A DNA stretch of 64,000 bases, taken from contig JADKHC010000007.1 in assembly GCA_016721945.1 (NCBI GenBank), positions 124,001-188,000 of the forward strand. Reading direction: 5' to 3'. Source of the stretch: Verrucomicrobiota bacterium (GTDB lineage Bacteria > Verrucomicrobiota > Verrucomicrobiia > Opitutales > Opitutaceae). Each line of letters begins with the position of its first letter. Positions within the stretch are counted from its first letter, which is position 1. Positions 34,191-43,818 of this stretch are shown here, in pieces. The notes beneath the pieces were generated by a model. It worked only from the letters and a program-made list of their open reading frames with translations. It ran no database searches and had not been told where the DNA came from. The position numbers and the translations under genes were made by a program.

Positions 34191-34556
34191 ATGAAAATCC
34201 AACGTTCCTCCACCAAGGGCTTCACCCTTGTCGAAATCATGATAGTCGTGGTCATCATCGGCCTCCTCGCCGCCATGGCCATCCCCGCCTTCCAAAAGGT
34301 CCGCGACTCTTCTACCGAGAAGGCTGTTCTTAACAATCTTCGTCAGGTTAACTCGGCCGCTCAGCAATATATGCTAGAGAACGGCGTAACTGTCGTTGCT
34401 TATACGGATATTGTCGGTACCGAAACTACCAAGTATATCAAAACTATTAATCCAGCAGGAAAAGAAGTTTACACTGCAATGTCGGTCAATAATACATTGA
34501 CGCAGCTCTCGATTTCCGTGCCTTCCTTGCAAAGAGCTGTTATTTTTACTCAGTAA
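34191..34556 (+). CDS. Type IV pilin / type II pseudopilin-like protein
   Basis: A 121-residue protein that starts with a short basic leader and the prepilin motif KGFTLVEIMIVVVIIGLLAA, with cleavage expected after Gly10 and N-methylation of the new Phe1; Glu5 of the mature protein is present. The hydrophobic helix continues to AIPAFQKVRDSS. The C-terminal globular part is short, like the small pseudopilins abundant in Verrucomicrobiota and Planctomycetes. The start at 34191 is fixed by the leader length. It has its own downstream terminator, and no secretion or pilus assembly genes are near, so it appears to be a stand-alone unit. Confidence 0.92.
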   Translation: MKIQRSSTKGFTLVEIMIVVVIIGLLAAMAIPAFQKVRDSSTEKAVLNNLRQVNSAAQQYMLENGVTVVAYTDIVGTETTKYIKTINPAGKEVYTAMSVNNTLTQLSISVPSLQRAVIFTQ

Positions 34557-34572
34557 AAAGTTCTTAGCTTCA

Positions 34573-34604
34573 AAGCCGTCTCTTTCGGGAGACGGCTTTT
34601 TTTG
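34573..34604 (+). terminator. Rho-independent terminator after the pilin gene
   Basis: A 9-bp stem (AGCCGTCTC with GAGACGGCT) with loop TTTCGG is followed by seven T, 17 bases past the stop codon. Confidence 0.9.
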
Positions 34605-34697
34605 TTCCATTCTCGTTGTTCACAGAGAGTGTGGTGTTTAAATGCCTTCGGTAGTCAAAATATTACCAACATAGTGAGAATATTGAAAGATCATCGC

Positions 34698-36494
34698 GTG
34701 AAATTTGTTTGTGCATTCATGGCCGCAGCAGTCTCCATACTTGTGCGGATATCCGATATTGATCCCATAGCTGCCAAGAAATTTATCTTTCATGCGGGAT
34801 ACTGGATTGTTTTTGTAAGCTCTGCTCTCTATTTCTGGCTGCTTTTGAAGTATATTTGGCCGAAAATCAGTCGTTTGATTTCAGCTAAATATAGATGGGG
34901 ACTGCTAGGTGCGATGATTGGTGCCGTGTTTCTTCAGATTCATGAGCCTAGGCAGTTTAAGATTATGTATGATGAGTATAGTATAACGGGGGTTGCAAGA
35001 AATATGCACTTCTTGCGGGAGGCCTCTTTTCCTACCACTGCTCACTATATAAGCGACCGATTATATGTAACTGAGAGTCAGATTGATAAACGTCCATTCT
35101 TCTTCCCGTTTGTTCTTTCATTGCTTCATGACCTTACGGGGTACCGGGTCGGGAATGCTTTTATTTTGAATGCATTGGCGTCATTGCTACTTCTGCTTTT
35201 GGTATATGTTTTTGGCGTGAAGGAGGGGGGGGTGGGGTTGGGGCTCGCGCTTCAGTCCTTATTCTTAAGTCTGCCTCTCCTGGCTCAGTGTACTACTTCT
35301 GGTGGATATGATGTGTTCAATCTCTGTATGATAGGGATGCTGTGGTATACAGGCATTCAATATTTGAGCCAGAGTGGTGCAGGCGGCTTGAATCTATTTG
35401 TTCTGACTTCTATTCACCTCGCTCAAACCAGGTATGAATCGATTCTATACACGCTCGTTGTTATCGCTTTAGTGGGTTATAAGTGGTGGCGAGAGAGGGT
35501 CCCGTCACTGACCTGGTTGTCTGTTGTGTGTCCCTTGTTTTTAGCGCTTCCGTTGCTAATAAATAAAATCCTGATGGCTATTCCGGGAAGCTTGGAGACG
35601 AAGCCCGGTCAGGATTACTTTGGGTTTTACTATTTTCCTGATAATGCAAAGCGCGCGTTACTATACCTTTTTACGCTCGATTTTGACTCATCCAATTCAT
35701 TTATTCTGTCATTGTTCGGGTCAATTGCTTTGGTATTCTTGATTGTCGCTGTGTTTGTTCGACGTCGTACTTTTTTCGCCTCGGAAAAAGATACTCTCTT
35801 GTTTGCGTTGATCACGATAATGATCGCGACGTCGATACTCACGCTCTGCAATTTCTGGGGACAATGGGATGACCCTGTCGCATCGAGGTTCTCGTTGCCA
35901 CTGTGTCTGGCGTTTATTCTAATTATAGGGCGTGTAGTAGGTGAGTTGTGGCGTAGTCGCCCAGTCCCTTACTGGCTTCCTGCTTTGAGCTTTAGTCTAG
36001 CGTTGGCCTTCTCTGTTCCTGCAGCGGTGCGAAGCTTTGCTACCCATGAGCTTATTTCTGCACAAGAGAATGCTTGGTTTGAGAATGTACTTTCGACTCG
36101 TTCCAAGCAGCGGGTGCTTGCGATTGCCGATTCTTCTATCGGTCTCATTTTATATGGTTATCCGGCGGTTTCAACTGGCAAGGCCCGCACGGTTAAGTGG
36201 AAGTTAAATGAATGTCTGAAAAATCGTACTTATGATGAGATTATTGTATTAGAGCGGTTTTTATCTGGTACGGCAAAAGTTGCGGAAGTGCCTTTTGATG
36301 GCAGGGCACTGGGCAGTGATTTTGTAAGAGAGGCGATCGCTGAAGTCAGATTCCGGGCGAATACAATTACACGAGCCAGCCGTATTCTGCGAGTTGAGGG
36401 CATTGATTCTCTCCCGCCGGATGAGTACGTGAAGGAGGATTTTGCGCCTAATGATGAGCGGTATATTGCACATTTATATAAAGCACTGCCTTGA
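34698..36494 (+). CDS. Polytopic membrane protein, GT-C glycosyltransferase-like
   Basis: About 600 residues with roughly 12 hydrophobic segments. An early loop has MYDEYSITGVARNMHFL, resembling the acidic motif in the first periplasmic loop of GT-C (lipid-linked sugar) transferases such as family 39. A globular C-terminal part of about 130 residues follows the membrane region. No ATG is near the beginning. The GTG at 34698 is chosen for the weak GAAAG ribosome site before it; GTG 34674, TTG 34683 or ATG 34719 are alternatives. It is the first gene after the pilin terminator and opens the polysaccharide cluster. The base composition is noticeably AT-richer than upstream genes. The function is inferred from topology only. 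Confidence 0.65.
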   Translation: MKFVCAFMAAAVSILVRISDIDPIAAKKFIFHAGYWIVFVSSALYFWLLLKYIWPKISRLISAKYRWGLLGAMIGAVFLQIHEPRQFKIMYDEYSITGVARNMHFLREASFPTTAHYISDRLYVTESQIDKRPFFFPFVLSLLHDLTGYRVGNAFILNALASLLLLLLVYVFGVKEGGVGLGLALQSLFLSLPLLAQCTTSGGYDVFNLCMIGMLWYTGIQYLSQSGAGGLNLFVLTSIHLAQTRYESILYTLVVIALVGYKWWRERVPSLTWLSVVCPLFLALPLLINKILMAIPGSLETKPGQDYFGFYYFPDNAKRALLYLFTLDFDSSNSFILSLFGSIALVFLIVAVFVRRRTFFASEKDTLLFALITIMIATSILTLCNFWGQWDDPVASRFSLPLCLAFILIIGRVVGELWRSRPVPYWLPALSFSLALAFSVPAAVRSFATHELISAQENAWFENVLSTRSKQRVLAIADSSIGLILYGYPAVSTGKARTVKWKLNECLKNRTYDEIIVLERFLSGTAKVAEVPFDGRALGSDFVREAIAEVRFRANTITRASRILRVEGIDSLPPDEYVKEDFAPNDERYIAHLYKALP

Positions 36495-36618
36495 GGGCGC
36501 TCCTTGTGTCAGCGTTTCCGGCGCTTTATGGTCTCCGAAGAATGTATATTGGCTCGATGTCATGGTGCTTGCTTAGGTCCTGGCTTGTATCCTGTATTTC
36601 CATAGTGACTTGGTTTTT

Positions 36619-37482
36619 TTAGGGGTGCCCTTGAGGAGGATTGCAAAGCACATTAATACTCCCGTTCTTGGGTATAGCATTGAGGAGGCCCTCAGTCGAC
36701 CTGGGCAGTGCCTTGAGGCTTGGCAGCCGCCTGAAGGTATAATTTGCAGTGCGAAATATATCCAGCAGTGCTTCGAATTTGCTCATATCGGAGGCGTAGC
36801 AATATGGAGCCAGTTCCATATAAACGGATGGTCGATATTTGCCCAGTAGCTCTGTAGCCCCGCGTAATATGCTGAGTTCGTGGCCATCAACGTCCAGCTT
36901 TATACATGACACGGTGTGGGGGTTAAGCGCAGACAATAGACAGTCCAGCGTTTGAGCCTTGGCGTTGCCGACCTCTTTGGTGGCGCCGGATAGGGGCATG
37001 TCTTTGCTGGGTGTTTTATCAAGTGGCCAGCTTGAGGTGATCAGCTGCTCATGTGGCTCGTTCTGGCTAGAGATAAGTAGCGAGTGGACTGCTGTGATAT
37101 TTGGGGAAAGCGAAGGGTTAAGGGCAATATTCCGAGTGAGTTTGGCAAAAGCATACTCAGTTGCTTCGATGGCGATTACTCTACCGGTTGGGCCGACAGC
37201 GCGAGCGAGGGGGAGCGTATGGGCTCCGATATTGGCTCCTATATCGAGTACGGTGTCGCCATGCTTGATGAGGCGTTCGTAGCAGCGAACTAAATCACGT
37301 TCGAATGCACCAAGCAGGTAGATAGCAAGGTCGATGCCTTCGTTAAGATCGAGATGCCAACGCAGCCCGTTCCTCGTGAAGTCGCCCTGCATAGGCTTTC
37401 GGACAACGCTGCGACCCAAGCGGACGATGCGATTTAGGATTTGGGCAATGATTATCTTTTGACGAGTGGACAGGCGGGGCAT
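36619..37482 (-). CDS. FkbM-family methyltransferase
   Basis: A 287-residue SAM-dependent methyltransferase. Motif I is DTVLDIGANIGAHTLPLA, the acidic motif II RVIAIEATEYAFAKL, and the FkbM signature CIKLDVDGHELSILRGA is followed by YMELAPYCY. FkbM enzymes O-methylate sugars or polyketides. The ATG at 37482 is preferred to a TTG 12 bases upstream. It is the first of three single genes on the minus strand inside an otherwise plus-strand glycan cluster. Confidence 0.9.
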   Translation of the reverse strand: MPRLSTRQKIIIAQILNRIVRLGRSVVRKPMQGDFTRNGLRWHLDLNEGIDLAIYLLGAFERDLVRCYERLIKHGDTVLDIGANIGAHTLPLARAVGPTGRVIAIEATEYAFAKLTRNIALNPSLSPNITAVHSLLISSQNEPHEQLITSSWPLDKTPSKDMPLSGATKEVGNAKAQTLDCLLSALNPHTVSCIKLDVDGHELSILRGATELLGKYRPSVYMELAPYCYASDMSKFEALLDIFRTANYTFRRLPSLKALPRSTEGLLNAIPKNGSINVLCNPPQGHP

Positions 37483-37570
37483 GTGAAAAATCAACAGACA
37501 GTGATTGAATAGGTAAAGCGTTAGCTGTTTTCTACAGGCAAATTCAGAACACCCTTACATAACTCTGACC

Positions 37571-38992
37571 ATGCGCGAGTTTCCATCTCTTAAAGCTTAT
37601 TTTGACTGGGTGGCTGCAAACCGCAGAAAGCGACATGTGCTGCGAACTGCTTTTCATCGGCAGCTGCAGGCTTTGCACCGCCAGCGAATTCCAGAGGGCG
37701 TAAGCGTATTGGAGTGGGGGTGTGGTTCGGGGGAGGTGCTTTCTGGATTGAAGCCGTCGCGTGGAGTTGGGCTGGATTTTAGCGAGGGCATGATTGCGAC
37801 AGCAAGGGAGCTGCATGCGGATGACACTTTGGTGTATCGGGTGGCCGATGTGGAAAAGGAGCCGATTAACGAAGCTTACGACTACATCGTGATGAATTAT
37901 TTGATTGGCTACCTGCCTGATGTGCAAGCGGCTCTGGCTAATCTTACGCCGTCTTCGCACACGCGCACACGGTTGGTGCTGACATCGCTCAATCATCTTT
38001 GGCAATGGCCTTTGAAGTGGGCGCAGTGGTTAGGCTTGGTCACGCCTCAGCCACCCAGCAATTGGCTAACGACCGACGATTTGGTGAATCTTTTGGAGCT
38101 TGCTGGTTGGGAGGTTGTCGAGAAATCCACCGAGCAGTTGTGCCCGCTTGGAGTCCCGCTACTGGCGCCGTTTTTAAACCGAGTCGTGGCGCGTCTGCCT
38201 TTTTTTAAGCACCTGGGTGTTACGCTTATGCTTACTGCACGTCCTCACCAACGGACGCGGCTGGAGAATACCACCACGTGCTCGGTCATTGTTCCGGCGC
38301 GCAATGAGGCGGGCAATATTCGTCCCGCACTTGAGCGCATAGCGCCGATGGGTGCGTTAACTGAGGTGATATTTGTTGAGGGAAATAGCACCGATGACAC
38401 TTGGGCGACCATAGAGCGCGAGATAGCAGCCTATGGCGGACCTTTACGAGTGCGTGCAATCAAACAGCCAGGGAAGGGGAAGTGGGATGCGGTACGGGCC
38501 GGCTTCGAGATTGCGACAGGTGAAATATTGGTAATTCAAGATGCAGATCTGACTGCACCACCCGAGGATCTGCCAAAGTTTTTCGCAGCAATTTGTGATG
38601 GTTCGGCTGAATTCGCCAACGGCAGCCGGCTCGTTTACCCGATGGAGAAACAAGCGATGCAGTTCCTTAATTTCTTCGGGAATAAGTTCTTTGCGCTTAG
38701 CCTAAGCTATGTCTTGGGGCAGCCGATTAAGGATAGTCTTTGTGGAACTAAGATGCTGCTCAAGTCGGACTACGAGCGGATCTTGGAGCGGATCAAACCG
38801 CTTGGAGATTTCGATCCGTTCGGCGATTTCAATCTGCTCTTTGGGGCGTCGCTTTTGAATCTGAAAATTCGCGATATCCCTGTGCGCTATAAAGACCGCA
38901 CTTATGGTGAAACCAATATATCGCGTTTCAAGCACGGCTGGCTGCTACTGAAAATGACAGCTTTCGGGCTCTTGCGATTGAAATGGAGATAA
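37571..38992 (+). CDS. Fusion of SAM methyltransferase and family 2 glycosyltransferase
   Basis: A 473-residue two-domain protein. Residues about 1-215 are a class I methyltransferase (VSVLEWGCGSGEVLSG, GVGLDFSEGMIATAREL, YDYIVMNYLIGYLPD). Residues about 235-473 are a GT2 domain (CSVIVPARNEAGNIRPALE, FVEGNSTDDTW, GKWDAVRAGFEIATGE, with the metal motif in VIQDADLTAPPEDL, and PVRYKDRTYGETN). The second half resembles dolichyl-phosphate mannose synthase-like transferases but lacks a terminal membrane domain. The fusion suggests that methylation and sugar transfer act on the same lipid-linked intermediate. It stands 90 bases from the divergent FkbM gene. Confidence 0.88.
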   Translation: MREFPSLKAYFDWVAANRRKRHVLRTAFHRQLQALHRQRIPEGVSVLEWGCGSGEVLSGLKPSRGVGLDFSEGMIATARELHADDTLVYRVADVEKEPINEAYDYIVMNYLIGYLPDVQAALANLTPSSHTRTRLVLTSLNHLWQWPLKWAQWLGLVTPQPPSNWLTTDDLVNLLELAGWEVVEKSTEQLCPLGVPLLAPFLNRVVARLPFFKHLGVTLMLTARPHQRTRLENTTTCSVIVPARNEAGNIRPALERIAPMGALTEVIFVEGNSTDDTWATIEREIAAYGGPLRVRAIKQPGKGKWDAVRAGFEIATGEILVIQDADLTAPPEDLPKFFAAICDGSAEFANGSRLVYPMEKQAMQFLNFFGNKFFALSLSYVLGQPIKDSLCGTKMLLKSDYERILERIKPLGDFDPFGDFNLLFGASLLNLKIRDIPVRYKDRTYGETNISRFKHGWLLLKMTAFGLLRLKWR

Positions 38993-39123
38993 CATCCTGA
39001 TGCGAAGCGATTCTGTGGTCGAGAATGCTGACTACTGGCCTTTGGAGCTGATCGCAAATCTCGGTTCCAACGCAGGCATGTCTTCTCGTCGGCTCTACAG
39101 GATTTCTTGTTATATATTGTGAT

Positions 39124-40455
39124 ATGAGTCTACTCCGTTTAATCCCCGCTTACTGGCGGAATCGATGGGAAACCGGAATCACTTTGCGTCGAGTGACTGG
39201 AAATGTTGTGTGGCTGGGGGCGGAGAGCTTATTGAGGCTGGTTATTGCTTTTTTTGTTGGGGCCTGGGTGGCGAGGGCACTTGGTCCGTCGCAGTTTGGT
39301 TTATTAAATTATGCGACGGCTTTTTGTGCGCCGTTTGCTGCATTCGTGGCACTGGGGATCAATAGTCTGGTGGTTCGGGACCTTGCTCGCGAAACCGAGT
39401 TCGAGAAGGAAATATTAGGCAGTGCATTTGGGCTGAAGCTCTGTGGTGCGGTAATGGGATTTGTAGTTGGCGGTGCGGCGATTATGTTGACGCCCAGGGT
39501 CGATGCTCGCGCGCTCGGGTTGATCGCAATCACGCTCGCTAGTTTGTTTTTGCAGACAGGGGATGTGCTGGACCTATGGTTTCAAGGGCGTGGCGAGGCA
39601 CGTATACCCGCTTGGATTCGGTCCGGATCCTCCTTGCTCACTAATGCGTTGAAGGTTGGCCTAGTACTTTTGGATGCATCGTTGTACTGGTTTGCAGTCG
39701 CCAGTGTTGTAGAGCTGCTTTTCACAATGTTGGGCTGTTTGATCGCCTATTATAGACGTTGCACTGGATCTAGGCAGTGGCAATGGAATGGTGCCAGGGC
39801 TCGCCGTCTTCTCGCTGAAGCCTGGCCCCTAGCTGGGGCTGGCGTTGCCATACAGATTCAGGCCTACTGTGACCAAGTTTTGCTCGGCAGCATGAGCAGT
39901 GCCGAGGAGGTGGGAATTTATGCAGCTGCTATCCGGTTGGTTGCCGTTTTCGGTTTCCTTCCTGTGGCCGTGGCGACAGCCGCAGCGCCAGAGATCACGA
40001 GGGCGTATGCTTCCGGCAAGCCCACCTATTACCGTCGGATACGTGACGTTTACCGTTTCATGTTGTTAGCGGGATTGCTTATGGGATTGCCCTTATTGGT
40101 AATGCCGATAACTATAGTCAAAATGGTTTTTGGGCCAATATTCCTGCCTGCTGCTGTGCTACTTCCTTTGATGTCAATCCGGGTGTTGCTCGGCAATCTT
40201 GGCGTTGCGCGAGGGCTGTTCCTGACCAATGAAAACATGTTCACGCATGCTTTCATTACCGCCTGTGTTGGAGCAGTGCTTAACATTATATTAAATCTTA
40301 TTTTCATTCCACGTTGGGGGGCGATGGGTTGTGTTGTGTCTTCTCTATTATCTTTTACAGCCAACGTTGTGCTATGCGAAGTTTTGCATCCTCGGGGACG
40401 TATTAATTTACGGCTCATGCTCTCTGCTATCGGATTGGGAAGGGTTCCGGAATGA
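39124..40455 (+). CDS. Wzx-type polysaccharide flippase (MOP superfamily)
   Basis: A 443-residue membrane protein with about 12 hydrophobic helices, matching oligosaccharide-lipid flippases. The N-terminal WLGAESLLRLVIAFFVGAWV and ARALGPSQFGLLNYATAF are characteristic of the Wzx/RfbX group. It would move undecaprenyl-linked repeat units across the inner membrane. It heads a run of translationally coupled genes: its stop overlaps the next start by ATGA. No clear ribosome site precedes the ATG. Confidence 0.92.
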   Translation: MSLLRLIPAYWRNRWETGITLRRVTGNVVWLGAESLLRLVIAFFVGAWVARALGPSQFGLLNYATAFCAPFAAFVALGINSLVVRDLARETEFEKEILGSAFGLKLCGAVMGFVVGGAAIMLTPRVDARALGLIAITLASLFLQTGDVLDLWFQGRGEARIPAWIRSGSSLLTNALKVGLVLLDASLYWFAVASVVELLFTMLGCLIAYYRRCTGSRQWQWNGARARRLLAEAWPLAGAGVAIQIQAYCDQVLLGSMSSAEEVGIYAAAIRLVAVFGFLPVAVATAAAPEITRAYASGKPTYYRRIRDVYRFMLLAGLLMGLPLLVMPITIVKMVFGPIFLPAAVLLPLMSIRVLLGNLGVARGLFLTNENMFTHAFITACVGAVLNIILNLIFIPRWGAMGCVVSSLLSFTANVVLCEVLHPRGRINLRLMLSAIGLGRVPE

Positions 40456-41246
40456 GTAAGATGCACGGTTTCCTGCGGAAATTGATCCAGCCGGCGGCAT
40501 TTCAGTGCCGGTATTGGCGACACCGCTTATTCCCATGCGTTGGCTATGCTGCTGACCGAGAGGATGAGTTGATATGGTTATTATTGGGACGTGTTGATCG
40601 CTTTACCGATATCGGTGCGAACGATGGGTTTACCTGTTCGAATACTTTTCTTTTTGCTATACGCGGTGCCGAGGGCCTATGTTTTGAACCTGACCCCGCC
40701 AATTATTCACGCTTAGCTTGGTTGTATCGAATGCAGCAGAAGGTGAGATACATACCTGTGGGTATATCGGATAAGCAAGATGTTCTGATGATGCGGTGCG
40801 ATGGATTGCTTTCAACCATCACCGCCACCGAAGATGCCGGCCTCGAACCGTTATTGCGTGGATGGCGGAGCTCACAGATTTTATTAAGAGAAGTTCATGT
40901 TACTACTTTGGCTCACTGGTTTAATATTAATCCAGATTTTGGATCAGGTGATGTGCTAAGTATTGATGTTGAGGGACACGAGTGGCCGGTGCTTAAGGGT
41001 ATTGATTGGCTGGCGACGCCTAAGCCTGCTCGTTGTATTATAATAGAGACTCATGCTTTTGGCGCTCACGCGAGTTGGAGGCATCGAGACTACGATGCTA
41101 TCGATTCATTACTCGCTTCGTATTGTTATACTAGGGTCGTCGAAAGTGCTAATAACACAATCTGGCTGCATGCGGACGATTTTGTTGCCACACGCATTAA
41201 AGAAGCGAGGATGCGCCTGCCACAATACAACTGGTTGATACCATGA
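40452..41246 (+). CDS. FkbM-family methyltransferase
   Basis: 264 residues. Motif I is FTDIGANDGFTCSNT, the SAM-binding acidic strand GLCFEPDPANYSRL, and the FkbM block LSIDVEGHEWPVLKGIDW is followed by IIETHAF. It probably O-methylates a sugar or sugar precursor of the local polysaccharide. Both ends overlap neighbours by 4 bases (ATGA), so it is coupled to the flippase gene and to the DUF268-like gene. Confidence 0.88.
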   Translation: MSKMHGFLRKLIQPAAFQCRYWRHRLFPCVGYAADREDELIWLLLGRVDRFTDIGANDGFTCSNTFLFAIRGAEGLCFEPDPANYSRLAWLYRMQQKVRYIPVGISDKQDVLMMRCDGLLSTITATEDAGLEPLLRGWRSSQILLREVHVTTLAHWFNINPDFGSGDVLSIDVEGHEWPVLKGIDWLATPKPARCIIIETHAFGAHASWRHRDYDAIDSLLASYCYTRVVESANNTIWLHADDFVATRIKEARMRLPQYNWLIP

Positions 41247-42028
41247 CATACCGAGATTATCTTAAAAACTGCATTCCACTGCGTGTTGTCGTAATATTTC
41301 TGTGTACTTTGCGTCAGCAGTTTGGTTTTGCGCTTTGTTTTGGCTTGCGCGCGTTATGGCGGTTTGTCTGGGAGTATCGGTATTTCAAGAAAATAGCCCA
41401 TTCAGCTGTTCCAAAGCATCTTGTATCTGCGCGTTATCTGTACCCCTGCTTGAAAGACCGAACCGCTGATACACCAGTCGAGCCGGTATATTTCGTTCAG
41501 GATACTTGGTTTGCAGGACGAATCGCTCAGCGGAGACCGCTTAGCCATGTCGATGTCGGTTCTTCGGCTAAAACTATGGCACTTGTTGCGCAGTTCATTC
41601 CTGTCACGATGGTGGATATTAGACCGGTCCCTTTGATAGTTTCCGGCTTCACGTTTGTGCGCGGTTCAGTGCTGAAGCTGCCATTCGCAGATGGTTCGCT
41701 TGGAAGTATTTCGTCGCTTTGTGTAGTGGAGCATATAGGACTTGGACGCTATGGAGACGAGCTTGATCCAGTGGGGAGCGAGAAGGCGGTTGCTGAATTG
41801 TGCCGCGTGCTGGCTCCAGGCGGTGATCTATATCTTAGTGTCCCAGTGGATACAGAGTGCCGTGTCCATTTTAACGCCCACCGCGCTTTTACTCGGGACT
41901 ATTTTATTGGACTCTGTGTTGGTCTCGAATTGCTAGCAGAACAGCATCTCTACGATTTCGAGATTGTACCTGCCTATGATGCGGCTCGCGGGTTTGGTAC
42001 CGGAATGTATCATTTCAGAAAACCATGA
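41243..42028 (+). CDS. DUF268-like methyltransferase-related protein
   Basis: 261 residues. Two hydrophobic stretches occur near the N-terminus. The core has SHVDVGSSAKTMALVAQFIP, VTMVDIRP, the strongly conserved block VVEHIGLGRYGDELDPVGS, then ELCRVLAPGGDLYLSVPV and FNAHRAFTRDYFI. This is the DUF268 pattern, related to class I methyltransferases and found in polysaccharide clusters. The substrate is unknown. It is coupled to both neighbours by ATGA overlaps. Confidence 0.82.
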   Translation: MTYRDYLKNCIPLRVVVIFLCTLRQQFGFALCFGLRALWRFVWEYRYFKKIAHSAVPKHLVSARYLYPCLKDRTADTPVEPVYFVQDTWFAGRIAQRRPLSHVDVGSSAKTMALVAQFIPVTMVDIRPVPLIVSGFTFVRGSVLKLPFADGSLGSISSLCVVEHIGLGRYGDELDPVGSEKAVAELCRVLAPGGDLYLSVPVDTECRVHFNAHRAFTRDYFIGLCVGLELLAEQHLYDFEIVPAYDAARGFGTGMYHFRKP

Positions 42029-42843
42029 AGATACTTACGAAACGTCCATTCTGGCGGCGTGTTGCGCGTGCGCTTGGTAGTCGACTGTTCAATTGGGCAG
42101 AGAATAATGGCGATCCGCGTATTACGAACAATGGCGAACTATGGCTGTTGCGTGAACTCTTGGCTAGGCATGTTGCGCTGGCTCAGCGCCGACCGTTCGT
42201 TGTGTTTGATGCGGGAGCTAATGTAGGAAATTACACGCGGCTAATTTTGCAGGAAGCCCGCAGAGCGGGTTGTGCGGTCGAGGTTCATGCCTTTGAGCCT
42301 GCGCCACATAATATTGAATTGTTGCGCCAAAAATTCGCTGGTGAACCTGCTGTACGCGTGGTTGGGGCTGCACTGGCTGCGCGCGCAGGTGAAGCATCTC
42401 TTTATGCCGGTAAATCTGGCAGTAGTCATGCCTCGCTGGTACAGCGTGGTATTCTTAAAGGTAACGTCACTGATGTGGTAACAGTGCCGTTGATCCGTCT
42501 CGCCGATTATGTGGAGATGAGTGGCGTGGCGCATATCGACCTGTTAAAACTCGATATAGAGGGTGCAGAGATGGATGCTTTACATGGTTTCGATGAAAAG
42601 TTGCACCCGTCTTTTGTAGACGTTATTCAGTTTGAATACGGGGGGACAACGCTCGATGCAGGGGTGACACTGAAAGCGCTTCATCGCCTGCTTGTCTTAC
42701 AGGGATATCGTTTTGCTAAGCTCTTCCCTCGCGCGGTTGAGGTGCGGGATTATGACGAATGGATGGAGAATTATTCCTTTTCTAACTACCTCGCACTGTC
42801 CCCTCAATGTATTCAATCTCGCGGAGATATATTATTCCGATGA
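42025..42843 (+). CDS. FkbM-family methyltransferase
   Basis: 272 residues. Motif I is FVVFDAGANVGNYTRL, the acidic motif VEVHAFEPAPHNIELL, and the FkbM signature DLLKLDIEGAEMDALHGF is followed by VIQFEYGG. Likely a sugar O-methyltransferase of the cluster. It overlaps the genes on both sides by ATGA. Confidence 0.9.
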   Translation: MKILTKRPFWRRVARALGSRLFNWAENNGDPRITNNGELWLLRELLARHVALAQRRPFVVFDAGANVGNYTRLILQEARRAGCAVEVHAFEPAPHNIELLRQKFAGEPAVRVVGAALAARAGEASLYAGKSGSSHASLVQRGILKGNVTDVVTVPLIRLADYVEMSGVAHIDLLKLDIEGAEMDALHGFDEKLHPSFVDVIQFEYGGTTLDAGVTLKALHRLLVLQGYRFAKLFPRAVEVRDYDEWMENYSFSNYLALSPQCIQSRGDILFR

Positions 42844-43814
42844 GTAAGCGCCTCCCCCTGATTATATATACGCATGGAGGAGGGCGTTTGGGTAATCAAA
42901 TTATCCGTTGGGCACACTGGATCGCTTGGGTGCGTTCACATGAAGGTCAAATCGAGGTGCTCAATATGGCGTTTTGGCCCTATGCTGACTGTTTCCAAGT
43001 GTGGGACGATGACCGGGGGTGTGCTTTCCCGAAGCCTTCTCGACTGGCGAACTTGATGGTGAAGTCGCGCGCTGCTGTGCCGACTTGGGTGTTATCCCGT
43101 GTGGAACGGAGGTTTCAACATCTCATACATGCCGCTGGTTATTGGTGTCCAGGAATGCATGCTATTACGCTGGATGATCTAGGAGGGGAAAGTATTGATT
43201 TGGATGATCCGGTGTTTTTTGACCGTATCGCTAGCAGATCGGTTACGACATGCAGTGGATGGAAAATCGCGAGCTGGCGGCTTTTTGCTGAACATCAAAC
43301 CGAGTTGCGCAAATATTTCCAGCCGACAGCCGGGTTTGCATTACGTGCGCAGGAATTTATCACGGCACTCCGGCAGCGGTATGATGTATTGGTCGGGATG
43401 TTTATCCGGCAGACGGATTATCAAATATGGGCAGGCGGAAGGTTCTATTTCTCCACAATGGATTACGTGCAGTGGATTCGGCAATTACTCGATTTGCATC
43501 CAGGGCGGCGCTTGGCTATTGTAGTGGCTTCAGACGAATGGCAGGATACTAGGGCGTTTGCCGGTCTGCCGTGTTTCTTTGCGACAGGTTCGGTCAATAG
43601 TCAGGGGTACTGGTTCGAAAGTTTTGTCGAGCTTTCACTGTGTGATCTTATCATAAGTCCGCCGAGTACTTTTGGGGCGGCGGCGGCTTTTGTCGGAGCG
43701 GTACCGCTTTGGCCGGTGACGATGGCAGGGCAGTCGCTGGCCTCTGATCAAATCCTAACTAATTCAATGGTGGACGCAGCGCGACACCCGGTCTTTTCGC
43801 TTGCGGTAAAATGA
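42840..43814 (+). CDS. Putative fucosyltransferase-like (GT-B) glycosyltransferase
   Basis: 324 residues from the ATG that overlaps the previous stop. The N-terminal THGGGRLGNQIIRWAHWI resembles the first strand and loop of alpha-1,2-fucosyltransferases (GT11). VLVGMFIRQTDYQIWAGG resembles the HxRRxDY nucleotide-sugar block of the fucosyltransferase superfamily, with Gln-Thr in place of the usual Arg-Gly. VVASDEWQD and SLCDLIISPPSTFGAAAAF fit the C-terminal nucleotide-binding part. The donor sugar is not certain. Confidence 0.68.
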   Translation: MSKRLPLIIYTHGGGRLGNQIIRWAHWIAWVRSHEGQIEVLNMAFWPYADCFQVWDDDRGCAFPKPSRLANLMVKSRAAVPTWVLSRVERRFQHLIHAAGYWCPGMHAITLDDLGGESIDLDDPVFFDRIASRSVTTCSGWKIASWRLFAEHQTELRKYFQPTAGFALRAQEFITALRQRYDVLVGMFIRQTDYQIWAGGRFYFSTMDYVQWIRQLLDLHPGRRLAIVVASDEWQDTRAFAGLPCFFATGSVNSQGYWFESFVELSLCDLIISPPSTFGAAAAFVGAVPLWPVTMAGQSLASDQILTNSMVDAARHPVFSLAVK

Positions 43815-43818
43815 GGAT

